Below are positions 9,723 to 18,413 of a stretch of DNA of 64,000 bases, piece after piece (the stretch's first letter is position 1; every line of letters begins with the position of its first letter). The position numbers and the translations under genes were made by a program. The stretch covers positions 124,001-188,000 of the forward strand of contig NZ_LXYE02000002.1 in assembly GCF_001659685.2 (NCBI RefSeq). Direction: 5' to 3'. The notes beneath the pieces were generated by a model that saw only the letters and a list, made by a program, of their open reading frames with translations, did not search any database and was not told where the DNA came from. Origin of the DNA: Labilibacter marinus. Its GTDB lineage: Bacteria > Bacteroidota > Bacteroidia > Bacteroidales > Marinilabiliaceae.

Positions 9723-10259
9723 ATGATACAATATTATACTTTACCAGGATTTGGAGGATCTAATGAAAACCATTGGCAAAGCATTTTTGAGAGACTTTTA
9801 CCCAATTGTAATAGAATAGAACAAGCTAACTGGGATGAGCCTAATCGGGAAGATTGGGTTGAAACCATTGAAAAAAACCTTGAAAGTGTGGATTTATCTA
9901 ATGTGGTATTTGTTACGCATAGTTTAGGCGGAATAACTTTGGCACATTGGTTTAAGGCTTATGGAAAAAAGGTGAAGGGAGCTTTTATAGTGGCACCTCC
10001 TCATTTAGATGAAAACTTGCAGGTAGAAGAAATTAAGAATTTTTTACCGGTACCGAAAGGTGAATTAGCTTTTCCATCTATACTAATTGCCAGTACAAAT
10101 GATCAATGGTCTGCCATTGAAGATTCGGAAAAGTTAGCAAAATATTGGGGGAGTAGTTTTGTGAATATAGGTGATGCAGGGCATGTAAATGCAGACTCGG
10201 GCTTCGGAGAATGGGAGCAAGGGCAAGAGCTACTAAAGAGCTTTGTTGAGAAATTATAA
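9723..10259 (+). CDS. RBBP9/YdeN-family alpha/beta hydrolase
   Basis: A small single-domain serine hydrolase of 178 residues. The nucleophile elbow is HSLGG with S67, and the C-terminal DAGHVNADSGFGEW segment carries the catalytic His. The N-terminal TLPGFGGSNENHW is characteristic of this family. The substrate is unknown; family members are esterase-like or have no defined activity. No signal peptide is seen, so it is cytoplasmic. It stands alone and ends in a strong bidirectional terminator shared with the reductase gene on the other strand. Confidence 0.88.
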   Translation: MIQYYTLPGFGGSNENHWQSIFERLLPNCNRIEQANWDEPNREDWVETIEKNLESVDLSNVVFVTHSLGGITLAHWFKAYGKKVKGAFIVAPPHLDENLQVEEIKNFLPVPKGELAFPSILIASTNDQWSAIEDSEKLAKYWGSSFVNIGDAGHVNADSGFGEWEQGQELLKSFVEKL

Positions 10260-10303
10260 AAAGAAACTCCGAAGTGATATTTGCACTTCGGAGTTTCTTT
10301 TTA
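10258..10303. terminator. Bidirectional terminator
   Basis: A perfect stem AAAAAGAAACTCCGAAGTG / CACTTCGGAGTTTCTTTTT with a 7-nt loop serves the hydrolase gene (+) and the reductase gene (-). It overlaps the last codon of the reductase gene. Confidence 0.92.
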
Positions 10304-11560
10304 ATCTTTGGCTAATATATTAGCAGGTTTAAAATCAACGCTCGTATCTACCAAATGAGCTTTATTTATTTTATTACCACCTTTAATAAATTTAGTGCCC
10401 ATTACATAGGCTTTGGTATTGTTAACTGCATCAACAGCTAAAAGAGTATCATCTTTAAAATACCAAACCGAGAATTTATGGTTTTCACCATCATCATCAC
10501 GGATCAATACTTCGTTTGCACCTTTATATAATCCTACCATTTGTAATTTAACATCAAATTGGTCAGACCAAAACCAAGGTAGGGCATTGTAATTGGCTTC
10601 TTTGCCACAAATTACAGCTGCAGCTACTTTCGCTTGATCGTTAGCATTCTGAATGGATTCTAAACGAATATGTCTGTCGTAAAGTGCATTGTAATGATTA
10701 GTGCAATCCCCAATGGCGTAAATTGAATCATCACTGGTTTTTGTACTCGAATCCACCTTAATACCATTACTAATTTCCAGACCAGCTGCTTCTGCTAATT
10801 CCTTATTAACAAATACGCCAACTCCAATAATAACAATATCTGCCTCAAAAGTAGAACCATCCTGACAAACTACAGAAGTACTTTCGTTGTTTACTTCAAA
10901 TGCATTAACATTTTTATTGGTATGGATATTTACTCCGTTTTCTGTATGTAAGCTCTCAAAATATTGTGACATTTCTGGAGCTGTTACTCTCGCTAAAACT
11001 CTATCTTCTTTTTCCAGTACAGTAACAGAAGCGCCTAACTTTTTTAAAGAAGCAGCCGTTTCAAGTCCAACATATCCACCGCCTATTAGTACAACTCTTT
11101 TTTGTTTACTATTAGCAAGAGCTGATGAAATTTTTTTTACATCCTCAGCTGTTCTTAAAGTATACAGCTTAGGTGTTTCATCAATATTTTTAATTTTAGG
11201 AATTATGGGACGACTACCTGTTGCAAGAACCAGTTTATCATAGCTAATGCTACTATCATCTCGTAATATTATTTTTTTATCTGCTTTATTAATGCTTTTA
11301 ACTGTACACCCAAGCTTTAAGCTAATATTTTCTCGCTCGTATAAGCTTAAGGGTTTAAGGATGTGGTCATCGATACTTTCGGCACCAGTAAGTACTGCTT
11401 TAGATAAAGGTGGCCGATAATAGGGAAGGTTAGTGTCAGAATCTAATAGGATTATTTCACCTTCCCAACCTTCGGATCGCAAAGCAAAAGCAAAAGTTAC
11501 CCCTGCCTGACTAGCTCCAACTACAACACACCTTTTATCTTTACTTTCTATAGTAGACAT
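10301..11560 (-). CDS. FAD-dependent ferredoxin reductase of a P450 system
   Basis: The protein is a NAD(P)H-dependent flavoprotein of the putidaredoxin/rubredoxin reductase type. The FAD-binding GASQAG is at residues 15-20, the NAD(P)-binding GGGYVG at 160-165 followed by an acidic strand end (VLEKED), and the second FAD motif is YAIGDC. The length is 419 with the start at 11560. The frame stays open up to 11701, but that extension runs through a REP-like repeat and overlaps the ferredoxin gene, so I reject it. It most likely passes electrons to the ferredoxin and then to the P450 encoded just upstream on the same strand. Confidence 0.9.
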   Translation of the reverse strand: MSTIESKDKRCVVVGASQAGVTFAFALRSEGWEGEIILLDSDTNLPYYRPPLSKAVLTGAESIDDHILKPLSLYERENISLKLGCTVKSINKADKKIILRDDSSISYDKLVLATGSRPIIPKIKNIDETPKLYTLRTAEDVKKISSALANSKQKRVVLIGGGYVGLETAASLKKLGASVTVLEKEDRVLARVTAPEMSQYFESLHTENGVNIHTNKNVNAFEVNNESTSVVCQDGSTFEADIVIIGVGVFVNKELAEAAGLEISNGIKVDSSTKTSDDSIYAIGDCTNHYNALYDRHIRLESIQNANDQAKVAAAVICGKEANYNALPWFWSDQFDVKLQMVGLYKGANEVLIRDDDGENHKFSVWYFKDDTLLAVDAVNNTKAYVMGTKFIKGGNKINKAHLVDTSVDFKPANILAKD

Positions 11561-11585
11561 TTTATAGGCTTTTATTGGCGCCGCC

Positions 11586-11664
11586 AAAAGGTTTAATACC
11601 TCGAGGCTTGCCTCGTTAATACTGTTAGTATTCAGGTTAATGCCTCTGGGCTTGCCCCGAGGTA
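11586..11664. repeat. REP-like palindromic element, copy 1
   Basis: The outer inverted repeat TACCTCG / CGAGGTA encloses two hairpins: CGAGGC-TT-GCCTCG at 11602-11615 and CCTCtGGGC-TT-GCCCcGAGG at 11643-11662. A second copy lies at 39275-39354. It sits between the ferredoxin and reductase genes of the P450 operon. Confidence 0.8.
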
Positions 11665-11687
11665 CTTTACTAAATATTGATATGGTT

Positions 11688-11996
11688 TTAGTTGGCCACA
11701 TGCACTACCAAGCCATCTAACTCTTCCGTAATTTGCACCTGACAGCATAGTCTGCTATTGTCCTGCACATTATCGCTTAGTTCCAATAAATCCTTTTCAA
11801 TTTCGCTCGCTTCACCGGTTTTTGCGCTATGCTCTTCAGGAACATGAACGTGACAAGTAGCACAGGAACAAACGCCTCCGCATTCTCCTTCAATTCCTTT
11901 AATACCATTTTGCGTAGCCAGTTTCATCAATGATCCAGAACTAGCTTCTAAAGTAATGTGTTCGTTATCTCGTGTTACAAAAGTTATTTTAGCCAT
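11688..11996 (-). CDS. [2Fe-2S] ferredoxin, adrenodoxin/putidaredoxin type
   Basis: This small electron carrier has 102 residues. The cluster ligands follow the adrenodoxin-type pattern C39-x5-C45-x2-C48 and a distal Cys at 84/85 in LCCQVQI. Extra cysteines at C43 and C84 are not needed as ligands. It lies 27 nt downstream of the P450 gene, in the same direction, and upstream of the FAD reductase. The order P450-ferredoxin-reductase makes a complete class I bacterial P450 chain. A heme-oxygenase or other partner is possible but less likely. Confidence 0.93.
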   Translation of the reverse strand: MAKITFVTRDNEHITLEASSGSLMKLATQNGIKGIEGECGGVCSCATCHVHVPEEHSAKTGEASEIEKDLLELSDNVQDNSRLCCQVQITEELDGLVVHVAN

Positions 11997-12023
11997 AATA
12001 TTTTAAGTTTAATTTTAGTGAGT

Positions 12024-13181
12024 TTATAATGCAGTTAATTTCACATTGATATTGTGGTATCCCACTTTACGTTTAATACCCCCCCAATCTTCAATATTAT
12101 CTTCACTATCTAGAATTTCCATAGAACCAATTTTTTCAATTATTTGCTCTAATAGTATTTTCAGAATAGTTCTTGCATGGGTAGCTCCTAAACAATTATG
12201 AGTACCAAATCCAAATCCCACATGAGGATTCATTTGTCTATCTAACACTACTTCATTAGGTTTTTCGAAAACGCGCTCATCTCTGTTAGCAGATGCCCAA
12301 CACATAGAAATTCTTGAATCCTTTTTAACAGCATGCTCACAAACAGCTGTGTCCTCGGTAGCAACACGTCCCATATGCGTTAATGGTGAAAAATAGCGTA
12401 CCAGTTCTTCAATAGCAGTATTCATATGTTCAGGTTGCTTACGCAGATACTCAATAGATTCGGGATGATCAGCAAAATAAGCAATAGAGTTGGTAACTGC
12501 GTTGATTACGGTATCCCTGCCGCCAGCAAAAGTTAACATCATAACACCCTTTACTTCATCATCGCTTAGTTTTTTACCATCGACTTCTGAGTTTAATAAT
12601 ACCGAAAAGAAATCTTCGGTTGGATTCTTCTTGGCTTCTTCTACTTTCTCGTCAAGGTAATCAGCAAGTACATTTGCTTTACTATTATCTAAAGGATCAT
12701 CTTCACTTCTAAAAACATGTGTTCCCCATGAAATCCAACGCTCTGCTTCTGAGTAATCTGAGTTTAACAATACAGTAAGAGCTCGAGACTGCAATACAAG
12801 AGAAAAATCGTGAATAACTTCCACGCTTCCTTTTTCAATAGCTTCGTCCAGAACGCCTGCAATTATATTTTTAAGCTTCGCTTGGTATTCTTCCTCTAAC
12901 GGACGTTTAAACCAAGGTTCTACTAAATCACGATAGCTTTTATGTTCTGGTGGGTCTACTTCAAAGGGTATTTGACGTAAGTCACGTATCTCCACTTCTG
13001 ATGGAACTACGATACGGCCAGGTTCAGCTCCAGATTGAAAGGTTTTCCAGTTGTGTGCAGCCTTACGAACATCTTTATGCCCGAGTACCATTTTTACAGG
13101 ATCATTCTGATCATCTATATCATGATAACCTTCGTTTTCTCTTTTTTCCTTAAAAGGATCTGGCATTTCACTTTTTTTCAT
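12024..13181 (-). CDS. Cytochrome P450 (soluble bacterial class I)
   Basis: A heme-thiolate monooxygenase with no N-terminal membrane anchor. The heme-binding loop is FGFGTHNCLG with the axial Cys at about residue 330. The K-helix ExxR is in EELVRYFSP. The I-helix segment is TFAGGRDT, where the usual acid-alcohol pair appears as D-T. At 385 residues it is in the usual range for soluble forms. Substrate cannot be told from sequence. The ferredoxin and reductase genes follow at once, so the electron chain is complete. P450s occur only sporadically in Bacteroidota, so acquisition by transfer is plausible but base composition does not stand out. Confidence 0.95.
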   Translation of the reverse strand: MKKSEMPDPFKEKRENEGYHDIDDQNDPVKMVLGHKDVRKAAHNWKTFQSGAEPGRIVVPSEVEIRDLRQIPFEVDPPEHKSYRDLVEPWFKRPLEEEYQAKLKNIIAGVLDEAIEKGSVEVIHDFSLVLQSRALTVLLNSDYSEAERWISWGTHVFRSEDDPLDNSKANVLADYLDEKVEEAKKNPTEDFFSVLLNSEVDGKKLSDDEVKGVMMLTFAGGRDTVINAVTNSIAYFADHPESIEYLRKQPEHMNTAIEELVRYFSPLTHMGRVATEDTAVCEHAVKKDSRISMCWASANRDERVFEKPNEVVLDRQMNPHVGFGFGTHNCLGATHARTILKILLEQIIEKIGSMEILDSEDNIEDWGGIKRKVGYHNINVKLTAL

Positions 13182-13761
13182 GTCTTTGATTTTTACATTT
13201 AGTTGTTATATAGAACGCCTAATAAATGTTAATCTTTACTTTTTCACTTTAAGCGAATAGCTTATATGTATTGAAAACATTAAATTATACTTGTTCGTTT
13301 TAACACTAATTGATTTAGTTCCATTTAGAAGCGGAAAAAGAGATGTAAAACTCCGATAATGACACAAAAAATATATAACTGTATCTTTAAAGGGCTTTTA
13401 CCTATAAATACTTCTTTCCACTTCAGTAATTGCTGTTTTAATTTAGATTATATCTGTATAAGCAAATATAGAGAAGAACATTGCCAAGTTGTATGTATTA
13501 ATTTGTAATAAAAGTGTACTATATTGTCTAGTGACGATAATAGACTGTAAATATTGGAATTATGATATAGTTTATAGTGGTAGATTATAAGGTAAAGTAT
13601 TAAATAAATTAAACTTGGAGATGTATGATTCTTATCTATTTGATTGAATAAATATTTGAATTAATTAGGCAGAAATTTACTTGAGATGGATAGCTCACGC
13701 AATATTTTATTACTTTTAATCTGACTGAATTTTAGAATTCAAATTTAAACTTTGAAGAATC
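13182..13761. other. Divergent intergenic region, no gene
   Basis: This 580-bp AT-rich gap separates the P450 operon and the DUF2520 gene, which are transcribed divergently. I see no ORF, RNA gene, clear promoter consensus or repeat. Its length leaves room for P450 operon control sites. Confidence 0.4.
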
Positions 13762-14550
13762 ATGATTAGTAATGTCGTATTAATTGGATCGGGAAAATTA
13801 GCTACTCAATTGGGGCTATGTTTGGCAAAAACGGGTTATAACATTAGGCAAGTTTATAGTAGAACAATTGAAAATGCGCAGGAGTTAGCTGAGCGATTAA
13901 ATGCCTATGCAACGGATAGTTTTAACGAGATTCAGGAAGATGCAGATATATATATTATAGCTGTGGCGGATTCTGTTTTGCATACTACTATCGAAAGTTT
14001 ACCTAAAGTAAAAGGTATTGTAGTTCATACTGCGGGTGCCATGAGTGTTGATTTACTGATTAGGTTTGATCAATATGGTATATTCTATCCCTTTCAAACA
14101 TTTAGTAAAGAAAGAGATGTGGATTTTAAAAATATACCTGTATTAATAGAAGCCTGTAATGAGGATGTGGATTTAAAACTAAAAAGCTTCGCATCAAAAA
14201 TTTCAAAAACCGTAAAAACTTGTGATTCTAACCAAAGACAGCAAATTCATTTAGCGGCAGTGTTTGCATGCAATTTTACGAACCATATGTATGCTATTGC
14301 CGAGGATATACTGCAGGAAAATGATGTTAGTTTTGATGTGATTAAACCCATAATTATGGAAACAGCGCATAAAACGGATTATTTATCTCCAGTAAAGGCG
14401 CAGACAGGACCAGCGGTGCGAGGTGACAAAAATGTGATTAAGAAACATTTGGAGATGCTGGATAATGATGATGAATTATCTGTGCTTTATAGTAAGATAA
14501 CTTCAAGGATTGCAAAACTCCAGTCTGGTAAAATTAAAATACAAGACTAG
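13762..14550 (+). CDS. Rossmann-like DUF2520 domain protein
   Basis: The N-terminal half is a NAD(P)-binding Rossmann fold with the glycine motif GSGKLA at residues 9-14. The C-terminal half matches the all-helical DUF2520 region (QIHLAAVFACNFTNHMYAIAEDIL and a later GPAVRGD). The layout resembles ketopantoate reductase and pyrroline-5-carboxylate reductase, but the substrate is not known. The length is 262, as usual. In other Bacteroidota this gene often lies near the Maf and HAD genes; here they are about 2-4 kb away, beyond the peptidase gene. Confidence 0.85.
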   Translation: MISNVVLIGSGKLATQLGLCLAKTGYNIRQVYSRTIENAQELAERLNAYATDSFNEIQEDADIYIIAVADSVLHTTIESLPKVKGIVVHTAGAMSVDLLIRFDQYGIFYPFQTFSKERDVDFKNIPVLIEACNEDVDLKLKSFASKISKTVKTCDSNQRQQIHLAAVFACNFTNHMYAIAEDILQENDVSFDVIKPIIMETAHKTDYLSPVKAQTGPAVRGDKNVIKKHLEMLDNDDELSVLYSKITSRIAKLQSGKIKIQD

Positions 14551-14564
14551 AAGATATTAAATAA

Positions 14565-14600
14565 CAAAAAGCCAGAAAATACAGTTTTCTGGCTTTTTTT
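14565..14600. terminator. Bidirectional terminator
   Basis: The stem AAAAAGCCAGAAAA / TTTTCTGGCTTTTT with a 5-nt loop lies between the convergent DUF2520 and peptidase genes. Confidence 0.9.
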
Positions 14601-14618
14601 ATTCGATTGATAGTTGTG

Positions 14619-16763
14619 TTATTTTACGATTGTCATTTCATCTAATAGATAACCTGCATCAGCAAATTTATCTATTAAGAATAGAACATATCTAATATCT
14701 AGTGTAATGTTGCGGCATTGTTCGGGGTTAAACATTAAATCGCTCATTACCCCTTCCCAAGCTCGGTCGAAATTAACACCAATAAGTTCTCCATTTGCAT
14801 TAACTACAGGACTTCCTGAGTTGCCACCTGTTGTATGATTGGTAGCCACAAAGCATACAGGCACAGTTCCGTTACTTTCATATTGTCCAAAGTCTTTGGC
14901 ATAATATAGCTCTTTAAGCCTTGCAGGAACACGGTAATCATAAATATCAGGATTATCCTTTTCTATGATTCCATTAAGCGTAGTATGATTTTTAAAAACA
15001 ACACCATCCTTAGGTTCATATCCAGCTACCTTTCCGTATGAAACACGTAAAGTAAAATTAGCATCGGGATAAAATACAGCATCCGATTTAAACTCCATTT
15101 GCGCCTTCATATATTGGCTGTTCAAATCTTTAACTTGGGCGCTAAGCTTTTTGTATTTAGGAACTATTGTTTTTCCATAGGTTTTATAGAAACTCTGAAA
15201 CAACTGATAAGCAGGATCTTTATCTAATTTTTTAACATCTTTAGCGCTAAAGTTTTTTGCAAAGGCCATAGTGACTTCTTGGTTGGTAAAAATACTCTTG
15301 CTAAAAAGAGCCTCAACATACTTGTTAATATTGCCCTTGTATTTTTTATCAATGTATTTATAAATATCTGGATGAAAACGTTCATCTAGATTTTCTTTAT
15401 ACATTTTTAAAACGATAGTAGTAAGTTCTTTGTCAATCTCTTTATAGTAATCTTTATAAAAGGAGGTTAAGCGTTTTTCAAGGTCTGTTTTTAGCTTAGT
15501 TATTTCATCAATATCTATTTCGTCCTTATCGTAGGCGGCTTTTAGCTTTTTAAACTGGCTACTTAAATTAACGGCTTCCATTCCATTTCTGTATACCACT
15601 TCGAGCAAGTAATTATATGCCAACTTGTACTCTCCATAGGTCTTATATATCGATTGATAATCTTTAAGCATATTGGCATAATCCTTATCGTTAGCCCACT
15701 CCTGAAACGAAGCTTCATATTTCTCTTTTTTATCAATAGCATTTAGTTTATCTAAACCTTTTATTTCGCCAATCCATCTTTTCCATGAATTTGAAATGCG
15801 AGCTGCTTTGGTAGCATACTGAATACGCACTGCAGGATCAGTCTCCTGATACTTTTTAATGATGTTTAATTTCTGTGTACGAATATCGATTAATGCTGGG
15901 TTTACTTGCTCAGTAATCATTTTAAGATGAACGGCAGGCACATATTGTTCTGTGGAACCTGGGTAGCCAAATACCATGGTAAAGTCACCTTCTTTAACAC
16001 CCTTTAAAGAAATTGGGAAGTGCTTTAATGGCTTGTATGGAACATTATCTTTTGAGTATTCTGCGGGCTCATTATCCTTGTTAGCATAAATTCTAAATAA
16101 TGAGAAATCACCTGTGTGACGAGGCCACATCCAGTTGTCGGTATCTCCACCAAACTTACCAATAGCTGAAGGAGGAGCACCCACTAAACGTACATCTTTA
16201 TAAACCTCATTGACAAATAAAAAGTATTGGTTGCCATGAAAAAAAGGCTTGATATGAGCACTGTAATGACTGTCTTTAGTAGCCTCCTCAACTAATTTGT
16301 CGATTCTGTTCTGTATACTGTCTAATCTTCCTTCTGTATCACTTTCAAGTCCACCAAGTACAGTTTCCGTTACATCCTTCATACCTTTAAGGAAGGTCAC
16401 TTTCAGGTTTTCATTAATCAACTCTTCGGATTTATCCTTAGCCCAAAAACCATTGGTCAGGTAATCATGCTCCACTGAACTGTGTTTTTGAATAGCTCCA
16501 AAACCACAATGGTGGTTAGTAATTAAAAGACCTTCGTCAGAAATTAGTTCGCCTGTACAGCCGCCTCCAAAAATAACGACAGCATCTTTCATACATGCCT
16601 CGTTCACACTATAAATATCTTCAGCAGTTAGCTTAAAGCCCATTTGCTGCATTTCTTCAATGTTATACTTTTTCAGCAGAATAGGAATCCACATTCCTTC
16701 TTTGGCTTCCGCCGAAATGGATATAAATACTGATACAATCAGTAGGGAAATAATATTCTTCAT
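14619..16763 (-). CDS. S46 dipeptidyl-peptidase, DPP11-like (Asp/Glu-specific)
   Basis: A periplasmic serine exopeptidase that releases dipeptides from oligopeptides. A signal peptide (MKNIISLLIVSVFISISAEA) is followed by the mature chymotrypsin-like fold. The catalytic His is H85 in TNHHCGF, the Asp is in the DTDNWMWPRHTGDF segment and the Ser is S649 in GGNSGSP. The residue 18 positions after the Ser is Arg (R667 in NFDRAWEG). The equivalent residue is Arg673 in Porphyromonas DPP11 and Gly in DPP7, so cleavage after acidic P1 residues is predicted. The length of 714 is typical. It probably feeds peptide catabolism. Confidence 0.93.
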   Translation of the reverse strand: MKNIISLLIVSVFISISAEAKEGMWIPILLKKYNIEEMQQMGFKLTAEDIYSVNEACMKDAVVIFGGGCTGELISDEGLLITNHHCGFGAIQKHSSVEHDYLTNGFWAKDKSEELINENLKVTFLKGMKDVTETVLGGLESDTEGRLDSIQNRIDKLVEEATKDSHYSAHIKPFFHGNQYFLFVNEVYKDVRLVGAPPSAIGKFGGDTDNWMWPRHTGDFSLFRIYANKDNEPAEYSKDNVPYKPLKHFPISLKGVKEGDFTMVFGYPGSTEQYVPAVHLKMITEQVNPALIDIRTQKLNIIKKYQETDPAVRIQYATKAARISNSWKRWIGEIKGLDKLNAIDKKEKYEASFQEWANDKDYANMLKDYQSIYKTYGEYKLAYNYLLEVVYRNGMEAVNLSSQFKKLKAAYDKDEIDIDEITKLKTDLEKRLTSFYKDYYKEIDKELTTIVLKMYKENLDERFHPDIYKYIDKKYKGNINKYVEALFSKSIFTNQEVTMAFAKNFSAKDVKKLDKDPAYQLFQSFYKTYGKTIVPKYKKLSAQVKDLNSQYMKAQMEFKSDAVFYPDANFTLRVSYGKVAGYEPKDGVVFKNHTTLNGIIEKDNPDIYDYRVPARLKELYYAKDFGQYESNGTVPVCFVATNHTTGGNSGSPVVNANGELIGVNFDRAWEGVMSDLMFNPEQCRNITLDIRYVLFLIDKFADAGYLLDEMTIVK

Positions 16764-16846
16764 TCCTTTAAAATTTTAATGACACCAATTATATTTTTGG
16801 GTATTCTATAATTGATTGATTTTGTGTTTTTGTTAATGGGGGAGAG

Positions 16847-17431
16847 CTAAAATGTCATTAGCTCGGTATATAATCTTTGAATGGGTAATCCGACTACGTT
16901 AAAATACGAACCTTCAATTTTCTCAATGCTTGTCATGCCTATCCATTCTTGAATTCCGTAGGCTCCAGCTTTATCAAAAGGTTTATAATGATCTATATAA
17001 TATTCTATTTCATCTAAACTTAAAGCTTTAAAATAAACCGATGTAGATACAGCAAAGGATTTGCTCTTATCTTGATCCATGATAGTTACTCCAGTAATTA
17101 CTTCGTGTGATTTTCCTGAAAGCTTTTGAAGCATAGTAATGGCTTCTTTTTTGTCGTTTGGCTTTCCCAACACTTCATTATCAATACAAACAATGGTATC
17201 CGCAGTAATTACAAGTTTATTGGTGTTTACAATCTCTTCCTGAAAAGGTTTGGCCTTTAATTCTGCAAGGTATATAGCAATGGACTCATCATCTAGATGG
17301 TCGGGATATACCTCTTCTACACTTTTACTCTCAATGTTGAATTTAACGCCAAGTTCCTTTAGTAATTCCTGTCTGCGAGGAGATTTTGAGGCTAAAATGA
17401 TTTGATATTTACTTAATATATTTTGTAACAT
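16847..17431 (-). CDS. maf: Maf-family nucleotide pyrophosphatase
   Basis: Maf proteins hydrolyse non-canonical or modified nucleoside triphosphates (dTTP/UTP or m7GTP type) and can affect septum formation. The signature ASKSPRRQELL is at residues 14-24, followed by ADTIV and GKPNDKKEA. The GAYGIQEW and EGSYFNVVGLP motifs complete the active site. The length of 194 is normal. It lies 27 nt downstream of the UbiA-family gene and is the last gene of the HAD-UbiA-Maf cluster. Confidence 0.93.
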   Translation of the reverse strand: MLQNILSKYQIILASKSPRRQELLKELGVKFNIESKSVEEVYPDHLDDESIAIYLAELKAKPFQEEIVNTNKLVITADTIVCIDNEVLGKPNDKKEAITMLQKLSGKSHEVITGVTIMDQDKSKSFAVSTSVYFKALSLDEIEYYIDHYKPFDKAGAYGIQEWIGMTSIEKIEGSYFNVVGLPIQRLYTELMTF

Positions 17432-17458
17432 TTACGCTAGAAGTATGATGATATCAAT

Positions 17459-18403
17459 TTAAAATAGTTGACCTGCAACAAGAATATACAATATTCCAGC
17501 CAGCATAATTAATTTATAAAATGTACTTAAACGATGATATTGTTTAGGTGAGTTTGCTTTTTTTAATTGATATAATGATATAATAAAAGGTAAGGTGATT
17601 AAAATAATAATGTACCACAAGGTAATCTGAGAGCTATTTAAAATATTAAAATAGAAATACAATCCCCAAATAGAGAACAAAGTAAAGCAGGTTAATATGA
17701 GTACAAATATTTTAGAATACTTTATTCCAATTTCAATGGGTAGTGTTCTGCAGCCACCTTGTTCATCACCATAAAGGTCCTCCATATCTTTTACAATTTC
17801 ACGAATAAGCGTGGTGGTAAAAGCAAAAAATGCAAAGCCCAATGTCCAAAACCAAGCGGTTGAGCAAGCTTCAGTTTGAATAATAGGATTACCATGAACT
17901 CTAACCAACATGGCAAACTCCAAGGAGACTACAACAATGGCTACCAGTGCCGTTAATCCCGAAACGATAAGATTACCAATGAACCCTTGCTTTTTAAAGG
18001 TGGTGGAGTAATACCAAAGAAAAACAGGAATGACTAAAAACATTAAAGCCCAGCTTTCTTTACGCGCTACATAGGATAAAAATAACCCCGTAAAAACACC
18101 CACAAAACTTAGTAGAACGTGAAAAAACATAGCCTCTCTACGTTTTAGTCCATTCTCAATAATCATTTTATCCGGCCTGTTTAAACGATCAATTTTAATA
18201 TCGAAGTAATCATTGATTACATAGCCCGAAGCGGCTAAACACACTGTTGATAAAACTAATATACCAAACCTTATATGCGACAATACAGGATTATAGCCAT
18301 AATGCTCAAGTATAGGTAGTACTAATCCATATCTAATTAGGCTCTGCAATAAAGCAATGATAACTAAATTAGGAAATCGAATTAAGCGTAGTAATGATAT
18401 CAT
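17459..18403 (-). CDS. UbiA-family prenyltransferase (GGGP synthase-like)
   Basis: An integral membrane prenyltransferase with about eight or nine hydrophobic helices. The first Asp-rich motif is NDYFDIKID at residues 64-72 and the second is DMEDLYGDEQGG, both with the Mg-binding spacing of the UbiA superfamily. In Bacteroidota databases this family is commonly named geranylgeranylglycerol-phosphate geranylgeranyltransferase, after the archaeal lipid enzyme; the true substrate in bacteria is unclear. It is 10 nt downstream of the HAD gene and upstream of maf, so all three form one operon. Confidence 0.85.
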   Translation of the reverse strand: MISLLRLIRFPNLVIIALLQSLIRYGLVLPILEHYGYNPVLSHIRFGILVLSTVCLAASGYVINDYFDIKIDRLNRPDKMIIENGLKRREAMFFHVLLSFVGVFTGLFLSYVARKESWALMFLVIPVFLWYYSTTFKKQGFIGNLIVSGLTALVAIVVVSLEFAMLVRVHGNPIIQTEACSTAWFWTLGFAFFAFTTTLIREIVKDMEDLYGDEQGGCRTLPIEIGIKYSKIFVLILTCFTLFSIWGLYFYFNILNSSQITLWYIIILITLPFIISLYQLKKANSPKQYHRLSTFYKLIMLAGILYILVAGQLF

Positions 18404-18413
18404 TGAAATGTTT

